Origin: Ailurus styani | Taxonomy: Eukaryota > Chordata > Mammalia > Carnivora > Ailuridae | Length of the DNA stretch: 64,000 bases | Reading direction: 5' to 3' | Assembly (NCBI GenBank): GCA_002007465.1 | Contig: LNAC01000780.1 | Location: forward strand, 124,001-188,000 | Shown: one piece after another, positions 22,552 to 33,660 of the stretch | How the letters are laid out: each line of letters starts with the position of its first letter | How positions within the stretch are numbered: position 1 is the first letter of the stretch | Program-made: the position numbers and the translations under genes | Notes under the pieces: generated by a model | What the model saw: the letters and a program-made list of their open reading frames with translations, nothing else | Told to the model about the DNA's origin: nothing | Databases searched by the model: none

Positions 22552-22950
22552 TCAAATACCTACCATTTAAATTAACATGGATTGGACTGGAGGGTATTAC
22601 ACCAAGTGAAATAAGTCAATCAGAGAAAGACAATTATCATATGGTTTCACTTATATATGGACTATAAGAAATAGCGTAGAGGAACATAGGGGAAGGAAAG
22701 GAAAGCCGAATGGGAAGAAATCAGAGAGAGAGACAACCCAGGAGAGACTCTTGACTCCAGGAAACAAACTGAGGGTTGTGGAAAGGAAGATGGGTAGGAT
22801 GGGGTAACTGGTAGACAGAGATTAAGGAAGGCACACGATGTGATGAGCAGTGGGTGTTATACGCAAATACTGAATCACTGAACACTATATCAAAAACTAA
22901 TGATGTACTATATTTTGGCTAATTGAATTTAAAGGAAAAAATAAAGAAAA
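22552..22950 (+). mobile_element. LINE-1 3' end (end of ORF2 and 3' UTR)
   Basis: It runs from 'acatggattggactggaggg' (last codons of ORF2) through the 3' UTR ('caggagagactcttgactcc', 'agcagtgggtgttatacgca') to an A-rich tail. The flanks aaaaagtacaacaaatt (from about 22535) and aaaaagtgcagcaaaatt (from about 22952) may be a decayed target duplication. Confidence 0.85.
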
Positions 22951-22959
22951 AAAAGTGCA

Positions 22960-24815
22960 GCAAAATTGCAAGTTTCCCTAGGCTTCCAATTTTTGCTAGG
23001 CTCCCTAACACAGTTTAGTAGTCAGTGAGGAATGTGTGGAGGGTATACTCAGGCTTTCAATGGTTCTCTCACTTCCAAAAATGTCCTCAGGGAAGGATGT
23101 TATAAATACTGCTCATATCCAATGCTCTAGCAATTTTCCATGAGTAAACACTTTTTAAGTTGTTGCCTATCTTTTGATGTTTCTTGAAAAGTTTGCTTTT
23201 AATAATTTTGTTTTATTTTGTACCTGTTCTCTGTGGAGGGAAATATTCTAAACTCCTTGTGCTGTTTTTATCATATAGACAACCTCATACCTTGTAATTT
23301 TAATTTATATTATTACATTAATCAAATCTATGCTTTCCAGGATTTTTTAAATACATCAATTTCAATTCTCTGGTAAAATTCTGAATATGATCAAAACTTT
23401 CTTGTACGTATTAAAAATAATATTTTCATATTCATATTTATAAATCTAACTGTAATGATCTGTGGATCTATGTGTCTACTTTCTATTTTTTCTTTTGAAA
23501 AAAATCTTTTTCTTTTGGTCCTTTTTTTTTTAACATGCCACTTAGTTTTTTCCTAAACGAGATATTTTGTGTAAAAAGGTATAAGGATTTAGAAGTTCAC
23601 TCTTCTGGTAGATCAAAGAAGGAGAATCATCTTAATCAAATAGGGAACTGACAGAAACTGCTGGACTGCAGTTTTCATAAAGCTCTATTTACTCTGCTCC
23701 TGCAGGAAATACCTTCAGGATTTCCAATTCTGTGGAATTTGCTATGGAGTCTCTTCCTTGTAAATTCTACCTTCCAATGTTGGAGTTTTCAGATGTAGGA
23801 AACTGGTGGAATGTCTACTCTAATTTGTCAAGTCTCCTCATCTAAATTTACTGCAGAGTTTTTGAGTTTCTATGTATATCTGTTTTGCTCTTACTTTTAG
23901 GGTAAAGACTTGCAGGGAAACCAGTTGAGAACCTATGAAATTTATTACAATCCCACTTTCTAATATACCCTGAACTTTAACTTTGGTTTTGTCAGCATTG
24001 GAAAACTGTTAAAAACTCTACTCTGGTTTTCATTAGTTTTCATCTAACTTCCTAGTCTTTTGTGCTTCTCAGTTTAAAAAGTTAATAAGTTCTTCAAGCT
24101 AGCACTACCAGAGTGTCAATATTACATCATTATTATTTGTTTACTGCAGCATACAATAAGCTTACTTTGGTGGTGACAGGGGAGCTTGCCAATCCACCTA
24201 GATGTCTCATTGATTGAATCACTAAATCTTTTGATATATTGTATAAATTTCATTGGCACTTTTAAAGGAAGTCTGTGCATGTGCATGCTCAGATTTAAGA
24301 GAGGTTCTTTTTTATATTAAATGGTTCATCATCTAAAATTTTGATTTGGGGACAAAGGGAAAGCAAGAATATTTTCTCTAATTTTAAGGACAGAGAGAGT
24401 TGGAAGTGTGTGATGTGGTTTTTAGTCCTGTCAAAAATGAGATAGGAACCATGGTCAAGACAGAAGTATGGTGGTGATTTTCCATATAGAAAGTGTTTTC
24501 TTTTCCATGTTCGTTATTGTGGTTCACCCTTAGGGGGGGCACAGTCCTCTGTTCTTTTTTTTTATTTTTTTTATTTTTTTTCTGTTCTAAGTATGAAAAC
24601 TGCTCTCATGATCTTGTTGATAGGACTCTTTCCTGATTTCTGGTCTTGATACAGATTTTGTTCAATTTACCTTTGTTGTGTAATTTTCCACTGGGAAGTC
24701 GGGAAGTAGGGAAATAAATGCATGGGCTCAATAATCTACCTTTCAATAAGCGTACATTTTTAAAACAAAATTTCTACAATAATAAAACAGTGATGAATGT
24801 ATTTAAAATTCACAA
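22960..24815. other. Unassigned AT-rich DNA
   Basis: No gene or named repeat was recognised. There is a T-rich run at 24550-24582. Confidence 0.45.
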
Positions 24816-25340
24816 AGAAAAGGCACTGGGTAGATTTATTTTATTATTCTATAATCTTCTTTTCTAGAGAAAAATGATTAGCTCCAAATTCAATTGTAAT
24901 CTAATTCAATTATATCTAAAACAAAACAATTTGCTTCAAAGCTTTACAAATTATGCCTTTTTGACATTGCCAGCACCAGCCTCTTAAAAAAGGCATTTTG
25001 CCTTCTTTTTGACACTGCTTTATTCCATACCAATTACAAATGATGCAGCTTCAACAAATTTTTAAAAGCTCAACTATACTATGAAATGATGCAGAACAGA
25101 AATTAAAATTCATGTATTAATTTTCTTTTTTATTTCTAACACTATTTATTCCCATACGGTATGCTACAGAAAATTTAGCATAAATAATCTGAAGGCATTT
25201 TTTTCTGTATTCCATGACTCTTCATTCTCTATTTAATGCCCATTTATTATGCTGACAAAATAATATCAAAAGTCAAATGGTCCTTGTAGGATATCATATT
25301 TCTGTACAACTGTCAGCATCACATTAATCTCTACAGTAAA
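24816..25340. other. Repeat-free AT-rich block, possible conserved non-coding element
   Basis: It contains dense homeodomain- and MEF2-like AT motifs, such as 'aattcaattgtaatctaatt', 'tatttattcccatacggtat' and 'tttaatgcccatttattatg', and no repeat family that I recognise. Conservation is inferred only from the look of the sequence. Confidence 0.3.
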
Positions 25341-26030
25341 TTCAATAAAACTCCCTCCCATGACTGCTCAGGAATAGTGAGCAGTATTGGCCAAAGAAAA
25401 ACAATTGGGCTATTGAATGAAAAAGAGTTGATTTAATTGGGAAAAAAATGAAAAGTTAATTTCTCCCAGTGCCCTGTGGAACACTTTTGTTGGAGGCCTT
25501 TCTTTGGATTTTGGCATCCACGGATGCCTCTCCTTGTATTCTCCTTTTCTTTGCTGAAGCTGGTACTATAAGAGAATGTATGAGAATCCACACAGAAGAA
25601 ATATCAAGTTCTCCTCCTGCCCCATCATCTTTATGAGGCTAAATGGTGATTTCTAATGAAATTATATTTCTTAAAAAACCCACTAATTTTCACTATGAGA
25701 TCTTCCCTTGACCATCATATTGATTCTACCAAGACCAAACAACATGGAGTCATGAGAATTAATTTTACTAAAGAAATAGGCAAACTTCCTTTTACTTTCT
25801 GCTTTTCATATTCGTTTCTTTCCCAGCAAACACTCCTCTGCCTTCTTTTAGTAAGAATTATCCTCTCTCCTGTGATGGAACCATGCTGTGTGGAATAGAA
25901 AGGACTAACTTCACCCCCTGCCAACTGCACAGCAGTAAGAATGTGACTTTGGTCTCATTAATCAGAATGTCCAGATCCTTAGACCAAAGAATGGTCAAGC
26001 AATAGAAATGTCATCAAAAAGAGGCAAATG
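25341..26030. other. Unassigned DNA
   Basis: Two overlapping frames on opposite strands (25656-25898 and 25715-25930) have no recognisable domain and are mutually exclusive shadows. No gene is supported. Confidence 0.45.
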
Positions 26031-26041
26031 GAAAAAAAAAA

Positions 26042-26255
26042 TGGGGCACCTGGGTGGCTCAGTGGGTTAAGCCTCTGCCTTTGGCTCAGGTCCTGATCTC
26101 AGGGTGCTGGGATCTAGCCCCATATCGGGCTCTCTGCTCAGAGGAGAGCCCACATCCCCCTCTCTGTGCGTGCCTCTCTGCCTACTTGTGATATCTCTCT
26201 CTGTCAAATAAATAAATAAATAAATAAATAAATCTAAAAAAAAAAAAAAAAGATC
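26042..26255 (+). mobile_element. CAN-SINE, young copy with long AAAT tail
   Basis: The head ggggcacctgggtggctcag is followed by a mustelid-type body and seven AAAT units before the A-run. The target duplication gaggcaaatgga / gaggcaaatagga lies at 26021-26032 and 26256-26268. A 103-codon antisense frame here is a SINE translation. Confidence 0.95.
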
Positions 26256-26639
26256 GAGGCAAATAGGACTTCTCCCCATCCAAGATATTCCATTGCTATG
26301 AAGGAAGGAGATTTTTTGGTATTGAGATTGAAATGCTGTTAGGATCAGAATCACAAAATGCCAAGAGCCATCATCCATATTACATAGTGAAACCTTGTCT
26401 GGGAGATGGAGGTGCAGGGCTTTAATGATGTCGTCTAACTCCCTGTATCAAACCAATGCTGAAGTTAACAAATGTTGGAAATTTTGATTAGTTGGGGTCA
26501 AAAAATAGGTCTCTTCTAGAATTAAGCCAGATTGAATTACCTAACTCTCTCACTTAAAGTAGACAAGCACCAACCTCGACTTTGTGGCAAAAAATGTATA
26601 TGGGGGGAATCCAAAGTAAAGTGCAGTAAGGTTCTGTAA

Positions 26640-27190
26640 TTGATTATATTCAATTTTCCACATAGCAGAGAGACTGACCTTTTGAAAATATAATTTCATT
26701 CATGTTATTTCCTCCCTTAAACTTTCAATTTCTTCTCATTGCCATTAAAATAAGATCCAGTCTTTCTTCAAGTCTTGCCTACCACTGTTGTCACGTTACT
26801 CCATTATCAACATTCTCTCTGTATAGCTTTTTCTGTGTGCCCATTCATTTCTAACTCAGGACCTATTATTTGCTTCCAATTATTGGTCCCTTTGGTTTTG
26901 GACAATTTAGGTCAGCTGTGACTTTACCATAAATTTATCTTTGAGGACCCTATATCTAAAATAACCAACAAATTTTCTAACTCTTACTTTATTTCTACAT
27001 ATAATTTTTACATTACAAAATTATCTTTTTTAAAGAAATTATGTCATTCATTTATTTAACTCTATTTGTCCATGTGTGAATGTGAGTTCCATGAGAGCAG
27101 AGACTTTATCACTTTTGCTCATTGCAATATCCTTGGAGGTTATAGCAGTGTCTAGTACAAAGACACACTAAATTCAAACTTATTGAGCTG
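26640..27190 (+). repeat. L2 LINE 3' end
   Basis: The L2 order is visible: 'tcccttaaactttcaatttc', 'cattaaaataagatccagtc', 'cttgcctaccactgttgtca', 'gtgagttccatgagagcaga', 'gcagtgtctagtacaaaga', 'cacactaaattcaaactta'. It is an ancient, inactive copy. Confidence 0.8.
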
Positions 27191-28019
27191 ATAAGTCTTT
27201 AAATAACACGTCCTTATTTTTGCTCAAGAATATTCTATCTTTCTAACTTCATTCCTTTGTGTTTCTGGCTCCTTTTGGGACTTCTTCTGCCTCCACAGTT
27301 ACACTACTATGTGTTTAGTCATAAGTTTCTTTGTGATTACCCAACTTGGGCTAAAGTCTCAACAATTGTGATAAATTTGAAGCTAGTTATCTTCTAAGTA
27401 TAACCTCTTCTCAATTTGAGGATGCCAATTTCATTCCATCCACCATGTCTCTGTGCTACTTTTATTAGTACTCATATACTTGGATCTCTTTGCTGCTTTC
27501 AGAATATATTTTATATATATAATATAATGCAATACATATATGTATATTTATATCTTTATTATATATAAAATAATATATTAATAATATATAAAATGTAATA
27601 TTGTATATATAACTGTTTAACTCATCTCTTGAATCAGGACTTTTTTAAAATGAATTATATTGTTCACTTTTAAACCTTCCATTTGTCTGCTGAAGTCTAT
27701 TTTTCTGATGATTTTCCCAGCATAATTTTATTTATTTCCTTAAGCTGTCCATACCCAAATGTTTTATATTTTAACTGTGGAAATGCCAGATTCTACAGTC
27801 CTTGGGGATTTAACTCTGTTTTTGCTTGTTTCTGTGGCTTATAACTGTCATTTGCCTTCTCATGCATTTGGTGTTCTTTATGCAGTCATGTCATGTTATC
27901 TGATGTAGTCCTATTGGCTGCTAACTGAGGCTCTCCATGGAGAATTTATCCTCTACAGCGGATCTGCCTCTAATAGTAGAACAGGGTGTACAGGTCAATC
28001 TAGCTTAATCATAAAATAG
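27191..28019. other. AT-rich DNA with a TA-rich tract
   Basis: Positions 27505-27615 are almost pure A/T with TATA and ATAT runs, a probable cruciform- or slip-prone tract. Otherwise nothing is recognised. Confidence 0.55.
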
Positions 28020-28205
28020 ATTGTGTTGTAGATACAACCCAAAATTCTCAGTGGTTTAATAAAAAAGTTTACTTCTCCTTCATACCGTAAGTCTGTTGCA
28101 GGTTTTCTGGGACATCTGCTCTGCTTTATCCTCACTGGGGGACTCAGAGTGATAAGCTAGTCTCTCTTTGGAATATTGTTGGTCATTGTAGACAAAGTAA
28201 AAGGA
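28020..28205 (+). repeat. Old interspersed repeat ('cagtggtttaa' family), not named
   Basis: The run 'caacccaaaattctcagtgg', 'tttacttctccttcataccg', 'taagtctgttgcaggttttc' is a recurrent mammalian repeat motif. The same motif start is seen at about 63285 ('atctcagtggcttaaaacaa'). Confidence 0.45.
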
Positions 28206-29050
28206 AACTCTTGGGTATATAAATGCACCTGCACGAAATTGACACTTCCACACAAATCATAACCCGAAACCAGAAACACATTTTCCTTGCCCTAAACGAC
28301 AGAGAGCCAAAAAACAGTGGTCTCACCAATGACTACCACTGGGGTACCCCATTAGTCTACAACCTTCTCAGGAGCTTCCCAGGTAGAAGGCAGGGAGAGA
28401 CAAAAGGGGTGGGCTACCCCAGATTGGCATATTTAATAAGCAAGGGATTTTACAAGCAAGGGATTGTCTTGGGCAGTTGCAAAATGAGTAGATTTCCTCA
28501 TTCACCTGCCAGAATCTTAGAAATTTAAATATAGGCCTTAACTGGGTTCAGTCACATACCCAGTCCAGATAACCTCAACACCACATTTCCATCTCAAGGC
28601 TGTATCCTTAGAGCAACTTCTGGGAGCAGAAAAGGGAAGCAGAACCCACATGCCAGGACAGGGAGGCAGTTCCTGGGTTCCTGGGTCAACTGACAGTCAG
28701 GTCCTTTGGTGACCTCCTCCAACAGCTCTCTAAGCCCTGAAACACTTTAGACTCTCAAATTTCAATGACTTGTCCTTTTGCTGATCCAGAATTTCCTGCT
28801 TTGTTAGCTTCTGATGGTCCCCAGCTCCAAAGCTCCAGATCCCTGCATTTTCAGATCATATTCCTGTCATCCTTGTTTCGAGGTCTTGGGTATTCCCACC
28901 TGAGTTGGAGTATTTCCTGTTGGGATTCTGACCACAGAACCCTTGAGTCCTGATACCCCAATCACAATCTCTCCAGGCTCAACCTCATTTCTGAGTTTCT
29001 TTGTTTATGTGGCCCACAGAAATTTCCTCTCCTTCTTATGAAAATGACTT
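28206..29050 (+). repeat. Unidentified segment, possibly an LTR
   Basis: It is richer in G+C than the flanks. It has a TATA-like 'gggtatataaatg' at 28213, an ATG frame of 101 codons (28223-28528) with no recognisable domain, and internal near-duplicates ('ataagcaagggattttacaa', 'gcaagggattgtc'). The texture is that of a solo LTR or similar element, but I cannot name one. Confidence 0.3.
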
Positions 29051-30555
29051 CACATACCAGGAAGTAAGGCATAGAACGGTTGAGTCAGATACAAACATCT
29101 GATCTGTATCCCAAAGTTCTCCTAATACTTAATGAAGGACCTGAGAACTGACTCAAGGTATTTTATTTATTTTGTTTGACTTTTTTTGTTTTGCTTATTT
29201 TTAATCCTACACGTATTACTCATTCCTTTTTATTATACTGATGTTGAATTAATATTTTATGCTTCCTTCAGGTAAAATATGCTTTGATTTGTTCCCTCAA
29301 ATTTCAAAAATATTTCAACAGTTGCTTCAAATAGTCATGTAATCTAAAATTTTAGATTAGTTGTTGATATTTATGTCATTTTCCCTTAATACTTCTTAAT
29401 GTCCCTTAATATTATATGTCCCTTTGCTCTGAATAAGGGATAAACACTTTTGATTTTTGTCTCTTATATCTTCAAAAAGAGCTGGAGAATTATGTCCAAG
29501 AATTATGTTTCACTCTTATTATCTGGACCTCCTTCTTTTAAATATCTACAATTTGTTTTCTTTCTTATTTTGTTGTAGACATTTGACAAACTCCAGCTAT
29601 TTCTTTCCTTTGTGGGACATGTAGTTAGAAGTCTCTTTTCCCTCAGAGCATTATACCCTCCACAATTCTGAGGACATGATCACTCAGGATGTATCATGAA
29701 ATAATGTATAATTATGTCAAGGTACATAGCACTCGAAGTCAACTTCTTCTACATTTGACCTAATGGGGCAGTTCTTTTATTGCTCCTCCAACAATGGATT
29801 GAGAAATGATCCAAGACTTGAAGAGCTTCAGAAATCTTAGGGAAAATAGAAAAGTCTCCAACAAACAAAAACATTGCAAAATCCAGTAATGTAAATATTA
29901 TACCAAAAAAAAAACCCCAATCATGAAAAAAATGAAAGAAAAATAAATAAAGCACACAATCATGTCCCAGTAACATTTTTGATGTGTATCCTATGTATCC
30001 TACAAAATGACTTCAGCTGCAAATGAGAAGCTATAGCAAGTCAGAGGGCTGAAACAGAAGGAAGAGTTAATATCCTATGTAGTAAGTTCCAAGAGAAGAC
30101 AGCACTTCCCAAACTGATCTACTCACTGATTTGAAGTAGATACTGTTCCTCTTCTCTGGCAATCTTCAACACATTGACGTGGCTCTCCTCAGAATTGCAA
30201 ACCAGCTGCAGGGGTTTCTAACACAACATGCACGCACAAAAGTGTTGAATTGAAAAGGAGGGATTCTTTCATTCTTTTAAGGACAAAGAAAACATTTGCT
30301 AAAACTTCTAGGTACTCTCTCATTTATTTATCAGAATTGCATCACACATCAACTCCTAAAGAAATCACTAGGAAAGGAAGTGGGATTATATTCCTTAAGT
30401 TAGTGAAGCACATTGCTATGTGGTGGATGAAATACCTGGAAAAAAAAGAAGGGCTCTGGCAAAATAAGAAAGAAAGGATGGAATAGATTCTGGCATTCTG
30501 TCTGCTATGTCCTTCTAGGTTTCCTACATTCAGGCAAAGTTTCATTCTGTATACC
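29051..30555. other. Unassigned AT-rich DNA
   Basis: No gene or named repeat was recognised. The 78-codon frame at 30250-30486 opens with TTG and overlaps an antisense frame. Confidence 0.45.
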
Positions 30556-30559
30556 TGTA

Positions 30560-30712
30560 GTCTATGTTTTTGCCCTACTATAGCATAAATGTGTCTCCAT
30601 GTTTATATAATGGCTGCTTAGAATTATATTACATGGAAGTTTCAAAATTTATTGAAGCAATGTCCTATTTAAGTTGATGTTCTATTAACAAGCATTGAGA
30701 TGATTTCTTACT
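30560..30712 (-). mobile_element. Old LINE-1 fragment, antisense
   Basis: The text 'gtttatataatggctgctta', 'gaattatattacatggaag', 'gttgatgttctattaac' resembles the antisense of the L1 ORF2 C-terminus. It is short and strongly decayed. Confidence 0.35.
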
Positions 30713-30757
30713 ATGCACCAACTGTAACCCACAGGCAAAAGTAAAGAATAAATGCTG

Positions 30758-30784
30758 AATAGATAGATGGATGGATGGATGGAT

Positions 30785-30823
<39 letters not shown>

Positions 30824-30826
30824 AAA
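30758..30826. repeat. Compound (GATG)n(GATA)n microsatellite
   Basis: About five GATG units run into about eight GATA units, then 'ataatagataa'. It is a good candidate for a polymorphic tetranucleotide locus. Confidence 0.95.
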
Positions 30827-30969
30827 TTAGAGTAATATTGGAACTTTCCTTCCAGAACACCACTGGATAGGAATTAAGTGTATAAAATAAATGTATACTT
30901 ATTTTCATCTGAGTTCAGAGCTAGCTGTCTCCCTACATTTTGCTATGTGTTGTTATCATTTTTCTCTAA

Positions 30970-31205
30970 TTAGTAAAGAGCCTGTAATTGCAGTTTTGAT
31001 TTCCTTTTTGACACATGATATTTAGAAGATTTTTTAATTGCTGTGTTATTGCTTTTCAATGTTAGTTAAACATTTATATTTTTTCTATTTATTTTTAGTC
31101 TTATTACTGGAAGTCTAAAGGCAGAGAAAATGGCCCAGACAATTTATGCTTTGAAGATTTTATTGACATTTCCTTTGTGGCCTAACATATGTTAATCTTA
31201 AAATT
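30970..31205 (-). mobile_element. Old LINE-1 ORF2 fragment, antisense
   Basis: The order 'ttttgatttcctttttgaca', 'cttattactggaagtctaaa', 'tttcctttgtggcctaacat' and 'atgttaatct' parallels the L1M antisense text also seen at 18780-19020. Confidence 0.5.
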
Positions 31206-31619
31206 ATCAACTGATACAGAGAAAAATGTGCATTTTTCCTAATGCATAAAATGTTTAATTAAATATGTCAGGTTAAACTTCATTTGTATGGAATTTAAAT
31301 CTTTCATATTTTTGAAACTTAATTTGAAAAATCAGAGAGGGAAAGTGTTCTGCATTACATATTTTGATATAATTTTTAACACCTAGAGATTCTCAGAAGT
31401 TATAGCTTTATTATCAATGGTACTCTGTAGTAAATAAAATAATTGACTTTGTCCTGTTTAATGCTTCTAGCTTTGGTTTCCATATGGTCTGTTTTTATGG
31501 AGGTTTAGAAAAGTTCTCAATGGGAAATGGAGTATACATCACTCCCTTTGAATCTTGATGGACTTAAACTGCTTCAATTAATAGAATTGGATAGAAATGA
31601 TAATATGTTACTTCTTTAT

Positions 31620-31805
31620 TTTTCCAAAGATTTTATTTATTTATTTGAGAGAGAGAGAGAGAGAGAGCATGTGCACACGCATGCACAAGTGGGGGGCGAG
31701 GCAGAGGGAGATGGAGAGGCAGACTCCCCCCAGAACAGGAAGCCCAGCATAGGACTCGATCCCAGGACCCTGGAATCGCTTAATGACTGAGCCACCCAGG
31801 CGCCC
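31620..31805 (-). mobile_element. CAN-SINE, older copy
   Basis: The complement tail 'aaagattttatttatttatt', a (GA)n run and the head complement 'gactgagccacccaggcgcc' identify it. Frames at 31527-31790 and 31641-32063 (140 codons) are translations of this SINE and flank, not genes. Confidence 0.93.
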
Positions 31806-31829
31806 TGACACTATCTTGCTTCTAAACTG

Positions 31830-32260
31830 CATCATAAAAAGCCACGTAGCTTCTGCCACATTCTCAAAATATTTCTTTTTGGCACTCTCCCTCTCACAAT
31901 CCAACCATCCTTCTGGAAGAAGCCTGAGCCACATGGAGAGATCACATATAGGTCCACTGGTAACAATCCCAGTTGAGTCTAGTCTTTCAATCTGCTCTGC
32001 AGGTATAAGTGAAGGAGCTTCCAGGTGACATCTGCCCCAGGCATGTGAATGACGTTGAGCCATTCAGGTCTTCCCAGCAAAAGTCCCAGACATCATGGAG
32101 TGCAGGTAAGTCATCCATCCCTGCTACGCCTTGGGATTCCTGATCTCAGAATCTGCAAAAAAAACAAAAACAAAAACAAAAACAAAAAAAACAAACCTGA
32201 ATATTTGTTGCTTTTATGCCAGTAAGTTCAATAGTGAAAGCATAGACCCAAATCTTAGAA
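31830..32260 (+). repeat. MLT1-type LTR (MaLR), solo
   Basis: The MLT1 order is visible: 'ttctggaagaagcctgagcc', 'acatggagagatcacatata', 'gaatgacgttgagccattca', 'gattcctgatctcagaatct', then the remnant of 'taaatgtttgttgttttaagccgctaag' as 'aatatttgttgcttttatgc'. An A-rich (CAAAAA)n insert (32156-32196) splits the end. It is a very old LTR remnant with no coding part. Confidence 0.6.
32156..32196. repeat. (CAAAAA)n simple repeat
   Basis: Hexanucleotide-like CAAAAA units flanked by A-runs, inside the MLT1 end. Confidence 0.85.
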
Positions 32261-32792
32261 ACCCTACTTTATTATTGCTTACATGTGCTTTATAAAATGT
32301 ATTGACCCCATTATAATTAATCTTATCATTTTAGGCATATCTTTCAAGAATTTCCTATAGCTGCTTACCTTCTTAAAATTGTTATAAATTCTTTGTTTTA
32401 AGCACAATAGGTTGGATTTTGTACATGATAATGTATTTTAATGCAGCTACATCAATTTTAATTGATACACATTATTTTGGGGATCATGCTTTTTCTTACA
32501 TTTATTTAATCTTGCTTTTGCCCAAACCTCTTTGAAATATGTCCTGTTCACCTTTGTTTTATTCAGAATTTTGGTAATAGAAGATAATATCCATCTACCT
32601 CATTTTCAGGTTGTTTTCATTCTCCACCTGCCCTGAAAATATGATCTGTGCTTCCCAGATGCTGACAGTAGCTTCTCTGTCTTTGTTCTGATGTGGTGGT
32701 TTAGGTGATCCTAAAGGCACAGGTGGTCATGAACTTTTGACACTTTCTAGTCCCAAAGCTATAATTGATGTGACTAGAAATACTTTTTAAAA
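32261..32792. other. Unassigned AT-rich DNA
   Basis: No gene or named repeat was recognised. Confidence 0.45.
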
Positions 32793-32984
32793 GGGGCACC
32801 TGGATGGCTCAGTTGATTAAGCATGTAACTCTTGATTTTGACTCAGCCCATGATCTCAGGGTTGTCAGATCAAGCTTCTCCTCGGGCTCCACACTGAACA
32901 TGGAACCTGCTTAAGATTCTAATTCTTCCTCTCCCTTTGCTTCTTCCCTGCACCTGCTCACACATGCTCTCTCTCTTAAAAAAA
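32793..32984 (+). mobile_element. CAN-SINE, older copy with tail turned into a microsatellite
   Basis: The head ggggcacctggatggctcag and a diverged body are followed by an A-run that merges into (GAAA)n. Flanks 'tactttttaa' upstream and 'gacttttaaa' downstream of the microsatellite suggest a target duplication enclosing both. Confidence 0.9.
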
Positions 32985-32990
32985 AGAAAG

Positions 32991-33053
<63 letters not shown>

Positions 33054-33066
33054 AAAAGAAGAAAAG
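32985..33066. repeat. (GAAA)n microsatellite at a SINE tail
   Basis: About eighteen near-perfect GAAA units follow the SINE A-tail. On one strand it is pure purine, so it can adopt H-DNA-like structures and is prone to length change. Confidence 0.95.
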
Positions 33067-33446
33067 ACTTTTAAATGTGGGAACTGTTAAACATTATAGG
33101 AATTGTTACCTGAAGGTTATAAGAACTCTGTTTAAACTATCTTAGGGCAATTTTTTTAGATATTTCTAATCTTTTTTTTTCAATTTATTTTATAGTTCAG
33201 CAACTATTAATTTCCATTCTTTTTTTAGTCAGTGCTAGTTATTTTTATGTCCTTTCAATGCTGTTCATTTTACCAAGATATTAAAACATGATTATCATAC
33301 AACTTTATATACTATTCTCTTGTGAATTACAATCACTTTCTCATTCTCAATATTTTTTCAACTAAAAGTTTCTCTATTGTATTGATTTATTTAAAAAACC
33401 AATTCTTTTATGTATTCATCAATTCTATTCTTTTTGTTGTATTCTT
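33067..33446. other. Unassigned AT-rich DNA
   Basis: Nothing recognised. Confidence 0.45.
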
Positions 33447-33660
33447 ATTTTTTTAGATTTTATCTATTTATTTGAAAGAGAGAGAGCATGAGCAGGGGGA
33501 GCAGCAGAGGGAGAGGGAGAAGCAGGCTTCCCGCTGAGCAGGGAGACTGAGGCTGCTAGATTCCTGGAGGCTCCCCCCTTTGCCCCCCACCCCACCCCCG
33601 CCCCGGGATCATGACCTGAGCCAGAGACAGAGTATTAAAGGACCGAGCCATCCAGGCGCC
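33447..33660 (-). mobile_element. CAN-SINE with an unusual C-rich insert
   Basis: The T-rich tail and 'ttagattttatctatttatt' lead into a normal body. A C-rich block follows (33571-33605) in the place where other copies carry the B-box region, then the head complement ends 'gagccatccaggcgcc'. The flanks ttctttttgttgtattct and ctcttttgtgttgttttct suggest a target duplication. Confidence 0.88.

Noticed and set aside
28206..28530. TATA box plus 101-codon ATG frame as a gene start
   Set aside because: No domain, no splice donor pattern and no conservation evidence; the texture fits an old repeat better.
31641..32063. 140-codon minus-strand frame
   Set aside because: It consists of a CAN-SINE translation joined to an old LTR; the Ser/Leu run is the (TC)n body.
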